Part shown: positions 49,573-60,094 of the stretch, one piece after another
How the letters are laid out: each line of letters opens with the position of its first letter
Position numbering within the stretch: position 1 is the first letter of the stretch
Assembly: GCA_030549775.1 (NCBI GenBank)
Contig: CM060180.1
Span: 88,150,672 to 88,214,671, forward strand
Reading direction: 5' to 3'
Source of the DNA: Tamarix chinensis
Taxonomy: Eukaryota > Streptophyta > Magnoliopsida > Caryophyllales > Tamaricaceae
DNA: 64,000 bases
The notes under the pieces: model-generated
The model's database searches: none
The model's input: only the letters and a program-made list of their open reading frames with translations
Told to the model about the DNA's origin: nothing
Made by a program: the position numbers and the translations under genes

Positions 49573-49823
49573 CTGATTGCTTGCGTAATATTAGTCGGCT
49601 TGTTTACCCTACAGCATTATGGTACCCACAAGGTGACATTTTTGTTTGCACCAATAGTGTTTATATGGTTGTTCTCTATATTTGCTATTGGGCTCTACAA
49701 CATAATATATTGGAATCCAAGTATAGTACGTGCAATTTCTTCATATTCTATCATAAAGTTTTTCAAGGATACCAGATAAAGATGGATGGATTTCTCTTGG
49801 AGGCATACTTCTCTCAATTACTG
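49573..49823 (+). pseudogene. Captured exon of a plant KUP/HAK/KT potassium transporter
   Basis: The frame after the acceptor AG (49571-49572) reads LIACVILVGLFTLQHYGTHK, then VTFLFAPIVFIWLFSIFAIG, LYNIIYWNPS and IIKFFKDTR. After a one-base insertion (T at 49777, creating a TAA stop) it continues KDGWISLGGILLSITG, followed by the donor GTATG at 49824. This order (V-L-GLF-LQ--GTHKV, FAPI---W, GLYN---WNP, DGWISLGG--L-ITG) is characteristic of plant KUP/HAK/KT K+ uptake permeases, in the region of transmembrane segments 4 to 5. The exon is bounded by splice sites, so genomic DNA, not mRNA, was captured. No other transporter exon was recognised. The insertion and Ala-to-Thr/Phe-type changes at usually conserved positions suggest a decaying copy. 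Confidence 0.93.
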
Positions 49824-50490
49824 GTATGTTGGATTACTTTTTTTTTTCTTGTTTCTTTACTGGGATTTGGTTTTCATTATTATAGTAATAGATTGATCCG
49901 AATAATTTCTTCTTCTTATTATTTTTTTTATATGATTTGATTGGAGACACTGGATGCATTAGCTTTCTCTTCCATTATGTATCTCCGTAAGTCAGAGATA
50001 GAAACATGAAATTTTCAAGATGCATTTGCCAATTATGCATAGACTAGATGTTTAAACATACTTTTAGCAGATTTCTAGCGACAACTACGCCTACATAATA
50101 TATACTAATTTGTTTTTCTTAACAGCCTTTTGACCATCTTTCCTCCATCTATATCCATTATTAAGTATATCAACTTGACTCCTTATCTAAAACACATATC
50201 TTTGATTTTTCATCTTCTTGTAATGATCGCTCTTTCTACTACTATCATCATTGTAATTTTTTCTACTCAGTGGTTTGTTTGATTGTTGTTTCGAAATGAG
50301 GTTATGTGCTAATCACTTCATTTTTAATACTGGTATTTGATTGTTGTTGGACTTTTATAGCTAAGGAAGGTATTGGTAATTGAAATTGCAAGTTAAAAAC
50401 TTGGAATTACATGCATATTAAAAGACACGACACTAGTTAAATAATATCCTAGGAAAATTTATATTAATCTAATTAAGTTACATGCATATT
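49824..50490 (+). other. Sequence downstream of the captured exon
   Basis: T-rich, intron-like, starting at the donor GTATGTTGG. It contains no further transporter exon that I recognise. The open frames at 49503-49940 and 49540-49779 are the exon region read with its flanks. Confidence 0.5.
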
Positions 50491-50495
50491 TTTTC

Positions 50496-50565
50496 AGGGA
50501 ATACATCTTGATAATTATCAAAGAAAATATTGAAGATGCAGAAGTCGTTGGAGATGCTAAATAGG
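50496..50565 (+). other. Possible short last exon
   Basis: After the acceptor-like CATATTTTTTCAG (about 50486-50498) an open stretch reads about 22 codons (…IIIKENIEDAEVVGDAK then TAG). No family recognised; it may be captured host or element sequence, or chance. Confidence 0.25.
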
Positions 50566-50839
50566 ATGGGAATAAAGAGGATGGTGTTTGATATGTTAAT
50601 GAAGATGTCTTATATGTTAGCATAGGTTACAAGTTGTATATATATTATACCTATACGACTATTATTGTTTTGATAGTTAAACTAAAGAACGATGATTATG
50701 TATGATGTACTATATTTTATATAAAGATAAGTTATTGTTATAAGTAAATATTGCTACAACAGGTATTATGGACATTATTGTCGTTTTACTAATAGATAAT
50801 ATATATATATATATAAAATTTTAGCAACTGATATAATTT

Positions 50840-51000
50840 TGTGAATACTACTTTTAGTCACAGATTTTCTTTTGTGGATAATAGTTTTAGTCATAGATAT
50901 TGTTTTGTGGATAATACTTGTAGTCACAGATATTGTTTTGTGGACAATACTTTTAGTCACAGATATCATTTTGTGGTTAATACTTTTACTCACAGATATA
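50840..51000. repeat. 33-bp tandem array near the CACTA right end
   Basis: Five units of TTTTGTGGATAATACTTTTAG-like sequence followed by TCACAGATAT. AGTCACAG-type anchors lie at 50856, 50889, 50922, 50955 and 50988, exactly 33 bp apart. Because 33 is a multiple of three, both strands show spurious repetitive open frames. This is probably a transposase-binding subterminal array. Confidence 0.9.
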
Positions 51001-51220
51001 ATTGTGGGTATAAATTTTACCAACAGATAAATATCTGTGGGTATAAGCAACTAATACCAACAGATCTTACGTATCTGTGGGTAAAACTTTTAAGCACAGA
51101 GTTTTTACCTACAGATTTGTCACAGAAAAATATCTGTTGGTAAAAACTTTTGCCAACAGAAATATGGCTTTTACCAACAGATAAGGCCTGTTGGCAAAAG
51201 TCAATTATTTTGTAGTGTAT

Positions 51221-52065
51221 GTTAGTTAGTACATCATCGTTGCCATGATCTATAGCAGCATCACCCTCTACAAATACATAATTTAGTACTTGTTAATTTT
51301 CTATTAGGAGAGTATCTCTTGATATGGACTTTCTTATGACGCCCATGGCACGTCACATTATTTTTCCAACTCTTTGACTTAGATCTAGACATTTTCTTGT
51401 CACTAGACACTCACTCACCTGTCCTCCCCTGGCTACAAATACTTCACTATATGAGTCCCTAAGAGTATCACTATTATTTAACTCACTATCAATCAACTCC
51501 TATTGTACAAGGGCATATTTCATATCATTAAGGAATATGGCTCACGAAAATGCTTAAAGCTTACAAGCAAAGTGCATAACAACATAATGACCAAATCTTC
51601 ATCATCTAATTTAATATCTATATTATACAAATCTATAACTACAGAGTAATATTCATCCATATGACTTTTCAATGATTGACCCTTACCTAATTTTAGGTCA
51701 TGAAGCTAAATCATTAATAGTAGCTGATATGCTATTAATTCTTTCTTATACAATGGCTCAAGATTTAGTTGTAAGGCAACCTCCATTGATTTATTTGCCA
51801 CTTCTCTTAATACCTCATTCAACAGGCACAATTATTTTGTAAAGAGGGCCTTTATACCTACTTCTTTAAATATCTCATCCATTATCAACTGTGGATTATT
51901 TGAATGACAACATAAAACTTTCCCTAATCCATTCCAAATTAGAATTTCCCTTATCTTCAATTTCTATAATATAAAATTAACTGACTGATTGAACTCTTAA
52001 TATTACATTTTTTACCCATCCTGATTACCAGATCTCTTAAACAATGCAACCCTAATACAAAATTC
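51221..52065 (-). pseudogene. Copia gag remnant
   Basis: On the minus strand, about 51700-51830 reads EVLREVANKSMEVALQL, then LNLEPLYKKELIAYQ. About 51590-51700 gives LKSHMDEYYSVVIDLYNIDI and KLDDEDLVIMLLCTLL. These are conserved Ty1/copia Gag (UBN2-type) motifs. A decayed zinc knuckle (CHGRHKKVHIKRYSPN, only one of the three Cys left) follows at about 51320-51365. The frame would lead into the protease at 46250 on the other side of the CACTA element. Stops and shifts are present. Confidence 0.85.
52020..52040 (-). other. Possible copia primer binding site
   Basis: The minus strand reads TCTGGTAATCAGGATGGG, a loose match to TGGTATCAGAGC. It lies 30 bp inside the estimated LTR edge, so either the edge or the site is misplaced. 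Confidence 0.3.
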
Positions 52066-52611
52066 TTACGAAGTAGCATGGATTAAAAGGACCCAAACTT
52101 AAAACTAGAATTAACAAGATTATGAATACTTGATGATTTAATAACAAAAGAAACCAACTAAATAAAAATTAGAGATCTTTCTTCCTACTCTTATGTAATT
52201 ATAAGATGATTAAACTAATCAATCAATTGTTTACATTAATTTATAATTCTCTAATCAATGGAGAATTCTATGGTGAAGAAGAAGAAGATGGGTGACATGG
52301 CATAATGGCTAGGCTTCTCTGACATATCTTTTATACTATAAAAACCCTACACGATAAAATAATGTGTTCCAAAAATAATGAAAAAATATGGTTCATGTTT
52401 AGGAAATATAGGACCCCTGTGTTAAGTTCCTTACACTCATATTTTTTCCCCAAAACACATCAAAATAATGTGTGAGAAAACATGGTCCATGTTACTAAGT
52501 ATGGGACCTATGTGTTTCTTATAGATCCTAAATATTAACCCCAAACTTCTCCACTACCTACATGAATCAACATAACTTTGTGCTATACTTCAAATGCCTA
52601 GTCAAAGTTCA
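52066..52611 (-). repeat. Copia 5' LTR (right copy)
   Basis: Collinear with 44107-44647. The two LTRs differ at many positions, indicating an old insertion. It includes TTTTATACTATAAAAACCC (a TATA-like region on either strand). Confidence 0.75.
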
Positions 52612-53131
52612 TTGTGTTAAAGATAAGATTTCCTTACACAGAATTCATTACATTTCCATAAATACACTAAAAGTGGATAAAGAAAACTACGTATGATTGT
52701 ATATAGAAACCAAATTACATAAAATAGACTCATAATTATGGAAGCAACTAAGGTAAACATGAAAACCAAGCCTTAACATAGGATATTCTTTATCTTGACT
52801 CAAAATTACATTCTTCTAGCAATTGAAATACTTTTGACCAATTGACAAATCACAACATCCTGGATTATCTAATGAACAAAGGACCCCTAAAAATCTGTTA
52901 AAACACTTGAAAAATAATTTACAACAACAAATATAAAACAAGAAGAATATATGTATTTTCCTCAACTTTAACCCTATGAATTAGCTAAGAAGAGTAAGGA
53001 TTAATAATTCTCTAAACTTTTTCCTAACCATAATTCTTATTTTTCTAAGGTAAAAATGAGGTATTAAAATAATAATTGATTAAGAGAAGGGTGAAGATAA
53101 GAAAAATTAGTAATGGTGAAGATAAAGGTAG
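52612..53131. other. Unassigned AT-rich stretch
   Basis: Nothing recognised. It ends at the left breakpoint of duplication copy 2. Confidence 0.4.
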
Positions 53132-54281
53132 AGATATTAGATGAAATACACTAAATAAGTATGAGGGAGAAGGGTATACTATAAAGGATAATAGATGAGG
53201 TAGGTGCGGTGGTGACGTAGTAATGGTGGAAGGGGAGATGTAAAGTGGGGGGTTCTTTAGCTTAGAAAAATAAAGGGAAGGTAGGGTTTCTTGGGTGGTG
53301 GGATCCCTTGGTTTAGGTGGTCTATGGTGGTGTTGGTGGCCTCATAGTAGCGACACTATGGTGGAAACGATCAAGAGGATGAGAAAATGAAAGGGAATGA
53401 AGAATAGGAGAGAAAAAGGGAAGTAGAGACATAGTATGATAGGGGGTTTTTTTTATGCAGGAAGGGAGGCAGGGAGGGAAGTGTTAGTAGTAGTGGTTGG
53501 GGATTAGGGTGGCGCTGGCGAAGGAGGAATGTGAAAAAATGCAGCTCAATATAGTTGTTTGCTTTGCACAAGCAAGGAGAGAAGAGAAAGGGAAAGTAAG
53601 GAAGGGGAGTGGCTCATTAGGTGTAGGGTGATGAAAGGAAGAGTAAAGGGGCTTTTATATGTGTAGGGGATGGAGGAAGTGGACAAGAATAGGAAGAAGA
53701 CAAAGGGAGGGGTTTTGGTAGCTGCCGAATGGCATGTAAGTTAAGGCACCTGCATAAGCAAGGGTGGGGTAGGGTTTATAGGGTGAAGGAGGGTAGGTGA
53801 GGGGGAGAGGGAGCTCATAAGGGGAGGAGGATAATGTAGGGATGTGCTTGCTACAAACCCTATAAGACCAAAAGAGGAAAGGAGGAGAGAGAAAAAGGTG
53901 GAGAGAGTTGTGATGGTAGTAGTGCACAGGGTCACGTAGGTTGGGGAAGAAGAAGATAGGGGAAGAAGGGGAAAGAAGGGAAAAAGAGAAGAGAGAGAGG
54001 GAAAAGTGAGGGGGCTACGCATGTGGTTGGTCCAATTGAGGGGGGAAAGAAAGGAATAGGGAGATTGGGTTAGAGAAAGGAGAAAGGAAAGAAAAGAGGG
54101 TGGAGGGTGTTGGGCTACCATTGGGCACAACCTAGCTGGCTAAAAGAAGGGAGAAAAGAAGAAGAAATGAAAAGGAAGAAAAAAGGGAAGAAAAGAAAGA
54201 AAAAGAAGGAAGTAAATAAGAAAAGAAAAAATAAAAAAATAGGGTGGTAGGGTGTTTTTTAATTTTTTGGAGTTTTATGGA

Positions 54282-54289
54282 TGATGATG

Positions 54290-54332
<43 letters not shown>
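54282..54332. repeat. AAT microsatellite in copy 2
   Basis: (ATA)n, longer than at the corresponding site in copy 1 (about 25463-25492), so it has expanded or contracted since the duplication. Confidence 0.9.
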
Positions 54333-54335
<3 letters not shown>

Positions 54336-54935
54336 TTTTTTATATATTTAGAAATTATTATAATTTATTTATAATTTATCTTAGGTTAGTTAATTAATTT
54401 AGTCTCCACTATTATTCTCTATAACAATTTTCTTTCTTTATTGCCTTAATTACTGTTATTATTATTTTATTAAAAATAGTAAATATAATTAAATCTTGCT
54501 CGATAATTTCTTATTTTATTCCTTAATCCTAAAGTAATGATTTGGGGTATTACATCACTACCCCTAAAAGAAATACTTCGTACCCAAAGTCAGTAGCTTA
54601 ATCCAAGAATAGGGAGCAATGGATGAGGGGCAAGGCAGATTTAGGGCGATTAGATAAACAGGAGCATAAAACATAATAAACCACTACCTCCTTATAGAAA
54701 AAGGGGATTAACATGAATAATCATACATGAGGCAATGAGTTTGGATACACCTCACATATGCCCTTTTCTGCTTCTCAAGTGTCTTTGTCTGTCCCATGGC
54801 AGCTCTAGAGAATCTTCATGAATGGGACCGCACTCACATGGGTACTCCAAAGCTTGATGTCACGGATCTGCATAGGTATCTCTTCATGGGTTTGAGAATC
54901 ATCAAACTCGAGCTCATCAAGCTAGATCAAGTAGG

Positions 54936-55930
54936 AAGGATCAGCAATGCACTTTTATATGTATGAGACATGGAACACATTGTGGGCACATGCTAACTTT
55001 AGAGGGAGTGCCAATCTAAAAGCAACCTCTTCGACTCATTCCAAAATATCATAGGATTTGATGTATCTTGGGCTTAGCTTTCCCTTCCTACTAAACCTCT
55101 ACACACCTTTGCTGGGGGAGACCCTTAACAACACTTCTCTAGGCTCAAAGTTGCCATACGGCGCTTTCAATCAGCATAACTCTTTTGTTGACTCTAATCA
55201 GCTCTAATTTGGTCCTAAATCTAATTGATCTACCATGTCATCTCCCCAATCATCTTGGGCCCAAATACCACCATCTCACTAATGTCACTCAAGCATAAGG
55301 GGGTCTTACACTTTTGGCCAGACATTACTTTGAACTGACTAATCCCTATGCTGGCATGGTAGCTATTATTATAAGAGAACTCTATCAAGTGTAAACAATC
55401 TCCCAAAATACCCTAGAAGTCCAAAACAAAGGCTCTCAACATGTCTTCTATGGTTTGGATAGCTCTCTTAGTCTTCCCATCTATGATAGGATGAAAAGCT
55501 TTACTCATCTTCAATTATGTTCCTTAGACTTCTTACAACTTTCTCTAAAAGTGGGAGAGGAACCTTGTGTCCTTATCCAAGATGATATCCTCAAGTAACC
55601 CATGCTGACTGACCACAAACTTGATGTAGGCACTAGTAAAATGATCCATGTTCTAGGTTAACTTCATGGAAACAAACACATCATACTTTGTCAATTTGTT
55701 TGCGATGAAATAGATTGTGTTGTAGCCACTTAGTGTCCTAAGAAACAAACTAGCAAATTCTATGGAAATTAATCCCACTTCCATCTTGGCACTTTTAGAG
55801 GCTAAAGTATCCCTACAAGTCTATGATGCTCAATTTTAACCTTCTGACAGGTCAGACATCTTGAAATAAATCTAGCTACCTCACACTTCATACGGGAACA
55901 CTAGTACACCTTCTTAAGATTTTTGTATAG
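54936..55930 (-). pseudogene. Integrase remnant, duplicate of E2
   Basis: Same minus-strand motifs as at 26096-27090, with a few different substitutions. Non-functional in both copies. Confidence 0.78.
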
Positions 55931-56640
55931 CCTTTTCCTCGTGGATGGATTGAGTATGGGGCCTGTTGTCCGTATTTTAGGATCCAACACTTCAACTCTA
56001 AGCAACATTACGGTACACACCGACAACCATTATAGTTAAGGCTAACTCCTCGTGTCTCTAAAACCCTTTGGCCTAATGTTCCTATATCTTCTAAAATATC
56101 CTCTCAAGCGTAGCATCTCTAAGCTTGTTGGAATGGATCTCCTTAAACACTATAAGGGTAACACAACTCTTCCAACATTAGGTTACCGATCACATAGGAG
56201 TTCACAAAATGTGTGGTCTTTCTGCTCAATGCATTTGCCACCACATTGGCCTCACCCTCATGGTAGGTTAACTCAATGTAATAATCCTTAACTAGCTCCA
56301 GCTACCTTCTCTACCTCATGTTTAGTTCCTTTTCTGTGAAGATGTATTTGAGGTTTTTATGAACAGTGAAGAACTTACACATGGTCCCATATAGCTAATG
56401 GCTCTAGATATTCAATGTGAGAGCCATTGTGGCTAACTCCAGATCATGAGTTGGATATTTTTGCTTGTGTTACTTTAAATGAAAGGAAGAATATGTTACC
56501 AATTTACAATTCTACATCAATACACACCCTAGTCCATGCTTGGATGCATCACTACAGACCTCAAAACCCTCAGAACTCTTTGGTAAAGTTTGGACTGGTG
56601 TACCTCTTTAGTACTTGAAAATCCTCATTATAGGACTCAT

Positions 56641-57142
56641 CCCACTAGAACTCGGTGGTCTTCTTCATAAGGTTGGTTCGAGGATGATAAATCCTTGAGA
56701 AGTTATGCACAAATTGACAATATTATGCAGCCAAACCCAGGAAGCTATGAACCTCTAACATGTTCATGGGAGGCTTCCGTTCTATGATTGCCACTATCTT
56801 TGATGGGTAAACAACTACTCCCTTCTCTAATACTTTATGCCTAAGGAAAACAAATTTTTGAAGCTAAAACTCATACTTGGAAAACTTTGCATAAAAACAA
56901 TTCTCCCTCGGTAGTTAATGCAGAGATAGAGACTATTGTCTTTTTTTTCTCAAAAATGACTAATGCTCCCCATGGGGAATAACTTGGTTAGATGTACCTG
57001 TGTTCCAATAACTCCTCTAGTTGAGTCTTAAGTTCTTTCAACTTAATAGGTGCCATCCGATAGGGTGCCCTTGACATGAGTTCCTACACCAGAATGTCAC
57101 CCAAGGCTATCAAATTCTTGTTCTTATTTAGCTCATGCACAC
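56641..57142 (-). pseudogene. Reverse transcriptase remnant, duplicate of E2
   Basis: Same structure as 27801-28303: KAPYRMA-type start, LCINYR, missing palm core, thumb and SFLGLA-type connection. The identical deletion endpoint shows common descent. Confidence 0.8.
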
Positions 57143-58109
57143 TACAAAATTACAACGAGTACCCCTTCTAGACTAGTAAATGCAATGTGGTCATAGCCAC
57201 CAATTTGGTATGGGCTTGGGCTTAGTCTTTCTATACGAAACCCTATTACCCTTACTTGCAAGCTCATGGGTTCAGAGTAGTAGTCAAGGTTGATCCTATA
57301 AGGATCGGTCAATGACCACTAATATAATGATGGAACTTAGCTGTGTCTAGACTATAAAATGATAAGAAGTGAGAAATTGTAAGCTAAAATAACTAAAGTA
57401 TGTAACTAAGCTAAAAAGAAAGGAAAATAGCACTAAAGTGACTCAAGTAAATAGAAAAGCTAAGGTTCCAGTTCATTGCCCCCGATCATCCATGTAACTG
57501 AACACCACATCACTAATTGATTCAATAATCTTAATCAATCTTGCTAATAAGGATAGAAAGTATCGTTCTTTCTCAAGCCACAAACACCCTATTACATCTC
57601 TATGACCCTAACTATCTATAGCTTAGGGTCTAAGAGAGTGTCATGCCTTAAAGTCCACAAATTTTCCTCTTTTATTGTTGTACAGGTGTAACACCCCAAA
57701 ATTCACTAAATTTTTTTTTTCTTAAAGTGGAAGCAAATAAAAATATAATCACTTAAAACTTGTGAATTCTGGGAATGCTACCGCCACACTTAGTACCAAA
57801 CCGGTTCTCTCCGACCGTTTCAGTACCAAGTGCTAAGTCTAAGGAAAATATTTACATTAAATTCAATTCAACAGTTCATAAAAGAACTCGAAAGATCATA
57901 CCTTAAAATCAGAGTACGCATAAATGTTTATAAACGTAATAAAATAGAAATCAGAGCGCGAAATCAAAGAGGATAAATACTCCAATACAAAGAAATAATA
58001 GCGGGAAATAAAATTACATAAAGACTGAAATACGGCCACAACTCTCTCGAACCTGAGCCAACCACAACTCAACACACAGCCCCATCGGATATCTCACCCA
58101 CCTGCACAA

Positions 58110-58179
58110 ATCAGAAGCGCATACTACTCGTGGGAATGAGCAGCACCCATGAAAAGGGTGATCAGTACGCTACGTACTG
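58110..58179. promoter_or_regulatory. Three-hairpin cluster in LTR C
   Basis: In order: CTCGT-GGGA-ATGAG (about 58127-58140, one wobble pair), CACCC-ATGAAAA-GGGTG (58145-58161) and CAGTACG-CTA-CGTACTG (58163-58179). LTR A has CACCCAT-GAA-ATGGGTG and the identical third stem. LTR D, in the opposite orientation, has CTCAT-TTCT-ATGAG. Pairing is kept although bases differ. The role is unknown. Confidence 0.7.
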
Positions 58180-58397
58180 AGTAAGGTAACCGAGCACTAC
58201 GGCCAACACATAAGCACATAAAATCATGCATAAGAATAAACGATCATAAAGACCATCATCATATCATCATATCGACCAATCATTCAGGTACATACATAAA
58301 GGCCCAATCATAGTCCAAATTAATTACTTAATTAATCTTTTATCGGAATTCGTTACACACCATGCTTTATATCAAATCCATGCGAGTACAAAATCCC

Positions 58398-58515
58398 CCA
58401 CTATTATAGCCGGTGGATCGGAGGTACATAGGGTATCATACCCTAACCACTATTATAGCCGGTGGATCAGATACACATAGGACTACGCGTCCTAACCACT
58501 ATTCCTAACCGGTGG
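58398..58515. repeat. Hairpin array 1 in LTR C
   Basis: Three units of CCACTATTATAGCCGGTGG (58398, 58447, 58496; 49-bp period), each able to pair CCAC with GTGG. Between them lie TAGGGTAT-C-ATACCCTA (58429-58445) and TAGGAC-TACGC-GTCCTA (58478-58494), which differ in sequence but are both self-complementary. Confidence 0.85.
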
Positions 58516-58616
58516 ATCGGTTGGCTCCGGCACGCATGGTGTTCCACTGTAAGTAATTAGTATCTTTTAGGCATTTTAGCAAAACTTTGGTTTGCGGTTG
58601 TTGAGCTCGGGAACCC

Positions 58617-58735
58617 CCACTATTATAATCGGTGGATCGGTTTACGCATAGAGCATTTTGCTCTAACCACTATTATAATCGGTGGATCGGTCACACATAT
58701 GGTAAAAACCCTAACCACTATTCCGAACCGGTGGA
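58617..58735. repeat. Hairpin array 2 in LTR C
   Basis: CCACTATTATAATCGGTGG units at 58617 and 58667 and a variant at about 58716. They are separated by TAGAGCA-TTT-TGCTCTA (58649-58665) and a one-mismatch stem TATGGT/ACCCTA (about 58699-58714). Same design as array 1. Confidence 0.85.
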
Positions 58736-59329
58736 TCGGTTGGTCCCGTCTCAACGATCTTTCACTTTAAATAATTAGTGTCTTAAGTATCTTATTCAAA
58801 GCTTTCCCTGGACATGCATGAATCAACACACATCACAAATCACAATTACACTTTAATCACCAAATATACTTGATACGACAAAAACCCTAAGCAGTTGCAC
58901 CAAACCCTAATTATCCACACGAACCCTAGCTCGGTTTCCTACGTACCCATATAATGCTCCACGCACTATTTTTTTTATCCAAAATAGTTCAACACCCAAA
59001 TAACACATACATTACCTTCCTTACATCCCAAATTAACTTTCCACGCATAAATTTCATACCCATGCAGACATTAATCTCCCCATGCAAACCTTCAAACTTT
59101 TCATGTAAAACCTAAAATTCCATGTGAAACCCTAATTTCAACCATGCAAACATTAACCATTATGTAAAACCCAAAATCTCATCATACAAAACCCTAAATT
59201 CAATCCATATAACCCAAAGATTCATTCATACCAAACCCTAGATTCAAACCATATACAACCCAAAGATTCATTCACACAAAACCCTAAATTCAATCCATAC
59301 CAACACAAAGATTCAAATCATATAAAACC

Positions 59330-59800
59330 CAAAGATTTTTCCACATAATACAATTGATTAGATTCCCCCCTTTCATAACCACAAATTATATTCTCCCATA
59401 TAAGACTATAAGTTAGATTCTCCCACATAAAATCATAAATTAGAATCTCCCATACAAGACTATAAGTTAGATTCTCCCACATAAAATCATAAATAGAAAC
59501 TCCCAAGCAAAACCATAATTTGGATTAATTGGATTTCCCCAAACAAGTCATAAATTAGATTCTCCCAATCCAATCATAAATTAGGTTCTCCCATATAATA
59601 TCATAATTTAGATTCTCCCAAGTAACATCATAAATTAGATTCTCCCAAACAAACCATAAATTCAATTCTCCCATATAACATCATAAATTATATTCTTTCC
59701 CACAAAATCATACAAAACCATAAATTAAACTTCCCCATATAAAACCATAAATTATATTCTCCATACAAAACCTCAAAAATCATAAATCAGATTCTCATAT
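59330..59800. repeat. 27-28-bp minisatellite in LTR C
   Basis: Units combine ATTCTCCCA with CATAAAATCATAAATTAG. Anchors TTCTCCC are at about 59391, 59418, 59445 and 59473, and continue less regularly to 59765. LTRs A and B lack this array at the same place but have other short repeats. Confidence 0.8.
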
Positions 59801-60094
59801 ATGAAACCCTAAAATTCTCCATTTTATTCCTCTACTCATGAATCAATGGAATACTTAGGTCAACTCACATCCCTTAATCAACTTCTTTCTCCATCCTCCT
59901 TTTTCATCCTTTCTCCCACATAAAATCATATCAACATCCTCACATGCATGTCTTACAGGGTCATACACAAATAATACACATGCCATACGAAAACATACTT
60001 CAACTCCGTGTCATATCATATACGGCATAATTAATAATCATAAACATAGAATGCATAGCATACGGGGCACACAATGCACATTAGCACATAAAAG

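Larger units (their letters stand above)
46277..51217 (+). mobile_element. CACTA (EnSpm/CMC) DNA transposon, complete ends, 4,941 bp
   Basis: It starts CACTACAAAATAATTGAC and ends with the reverse complement, GTCAATTATTTTGTAGTG, with the terminal inverted repeat extending through TTTTGCCAACAGA. TAT flanks both sides (46274-46276 and 51218-51220), the 3-bp TSD of this superfamily. Subterminal regions repeat CCAACAGAT / ATCTGTTGG words (46300-46520 and 51000-51200) and a 33-bp array (50840-51000). No transposase (TNP2-like) domain was recognised, so it is non-autonomous. It carries a GC-rich exon-like island (48081-48475) and an exon of a potassium transporter (49573-49823). It is inserted in a copia element between gag and protease. 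Strand is set arbitrarily, by the sense of the captured exon. Confidence 0.95.
53132..57686 (-). repeat. Segmental duplication, copy 2 (main part)
   Basis: Collinear with 24312-28861. It contains the truncated E2 LTR (53132-54554, ending GGGGTATTACA), the polypurine tract (54555-54575), chromodomain (about 54740-54935), integrase (about 54936-55930), RNase H (about 56040-56640) and RT without its core (about 56641-57142). The first part of the T LTR follows (57143-57686). It carries the same RT deletion as copy 1. It differs from the E2 left LTR only by scattered changes. The open frames at 56052-56291 and 56427-56618 duplicate the antisense shadows of copy 1. Confidence 0.92.

Noticed and set aside
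49503..49940. 145-codon open frame overlapping the transporter exon
   Set aside because: It is in another frame; the KUP/HAK motifs are in the frame starting at the acceptor at 49573.
50840..51000. CRISPR-like array
   Set aside because: Units are contiguous 33-bp tandem repeats without unique spacers, inside a plant transposon.
53132..57686. A second independent insertion of E2
   Set aside because: It has no element ends or TSD and shares the T insertion and RT deletion with copy 1, so duplication explains it better.
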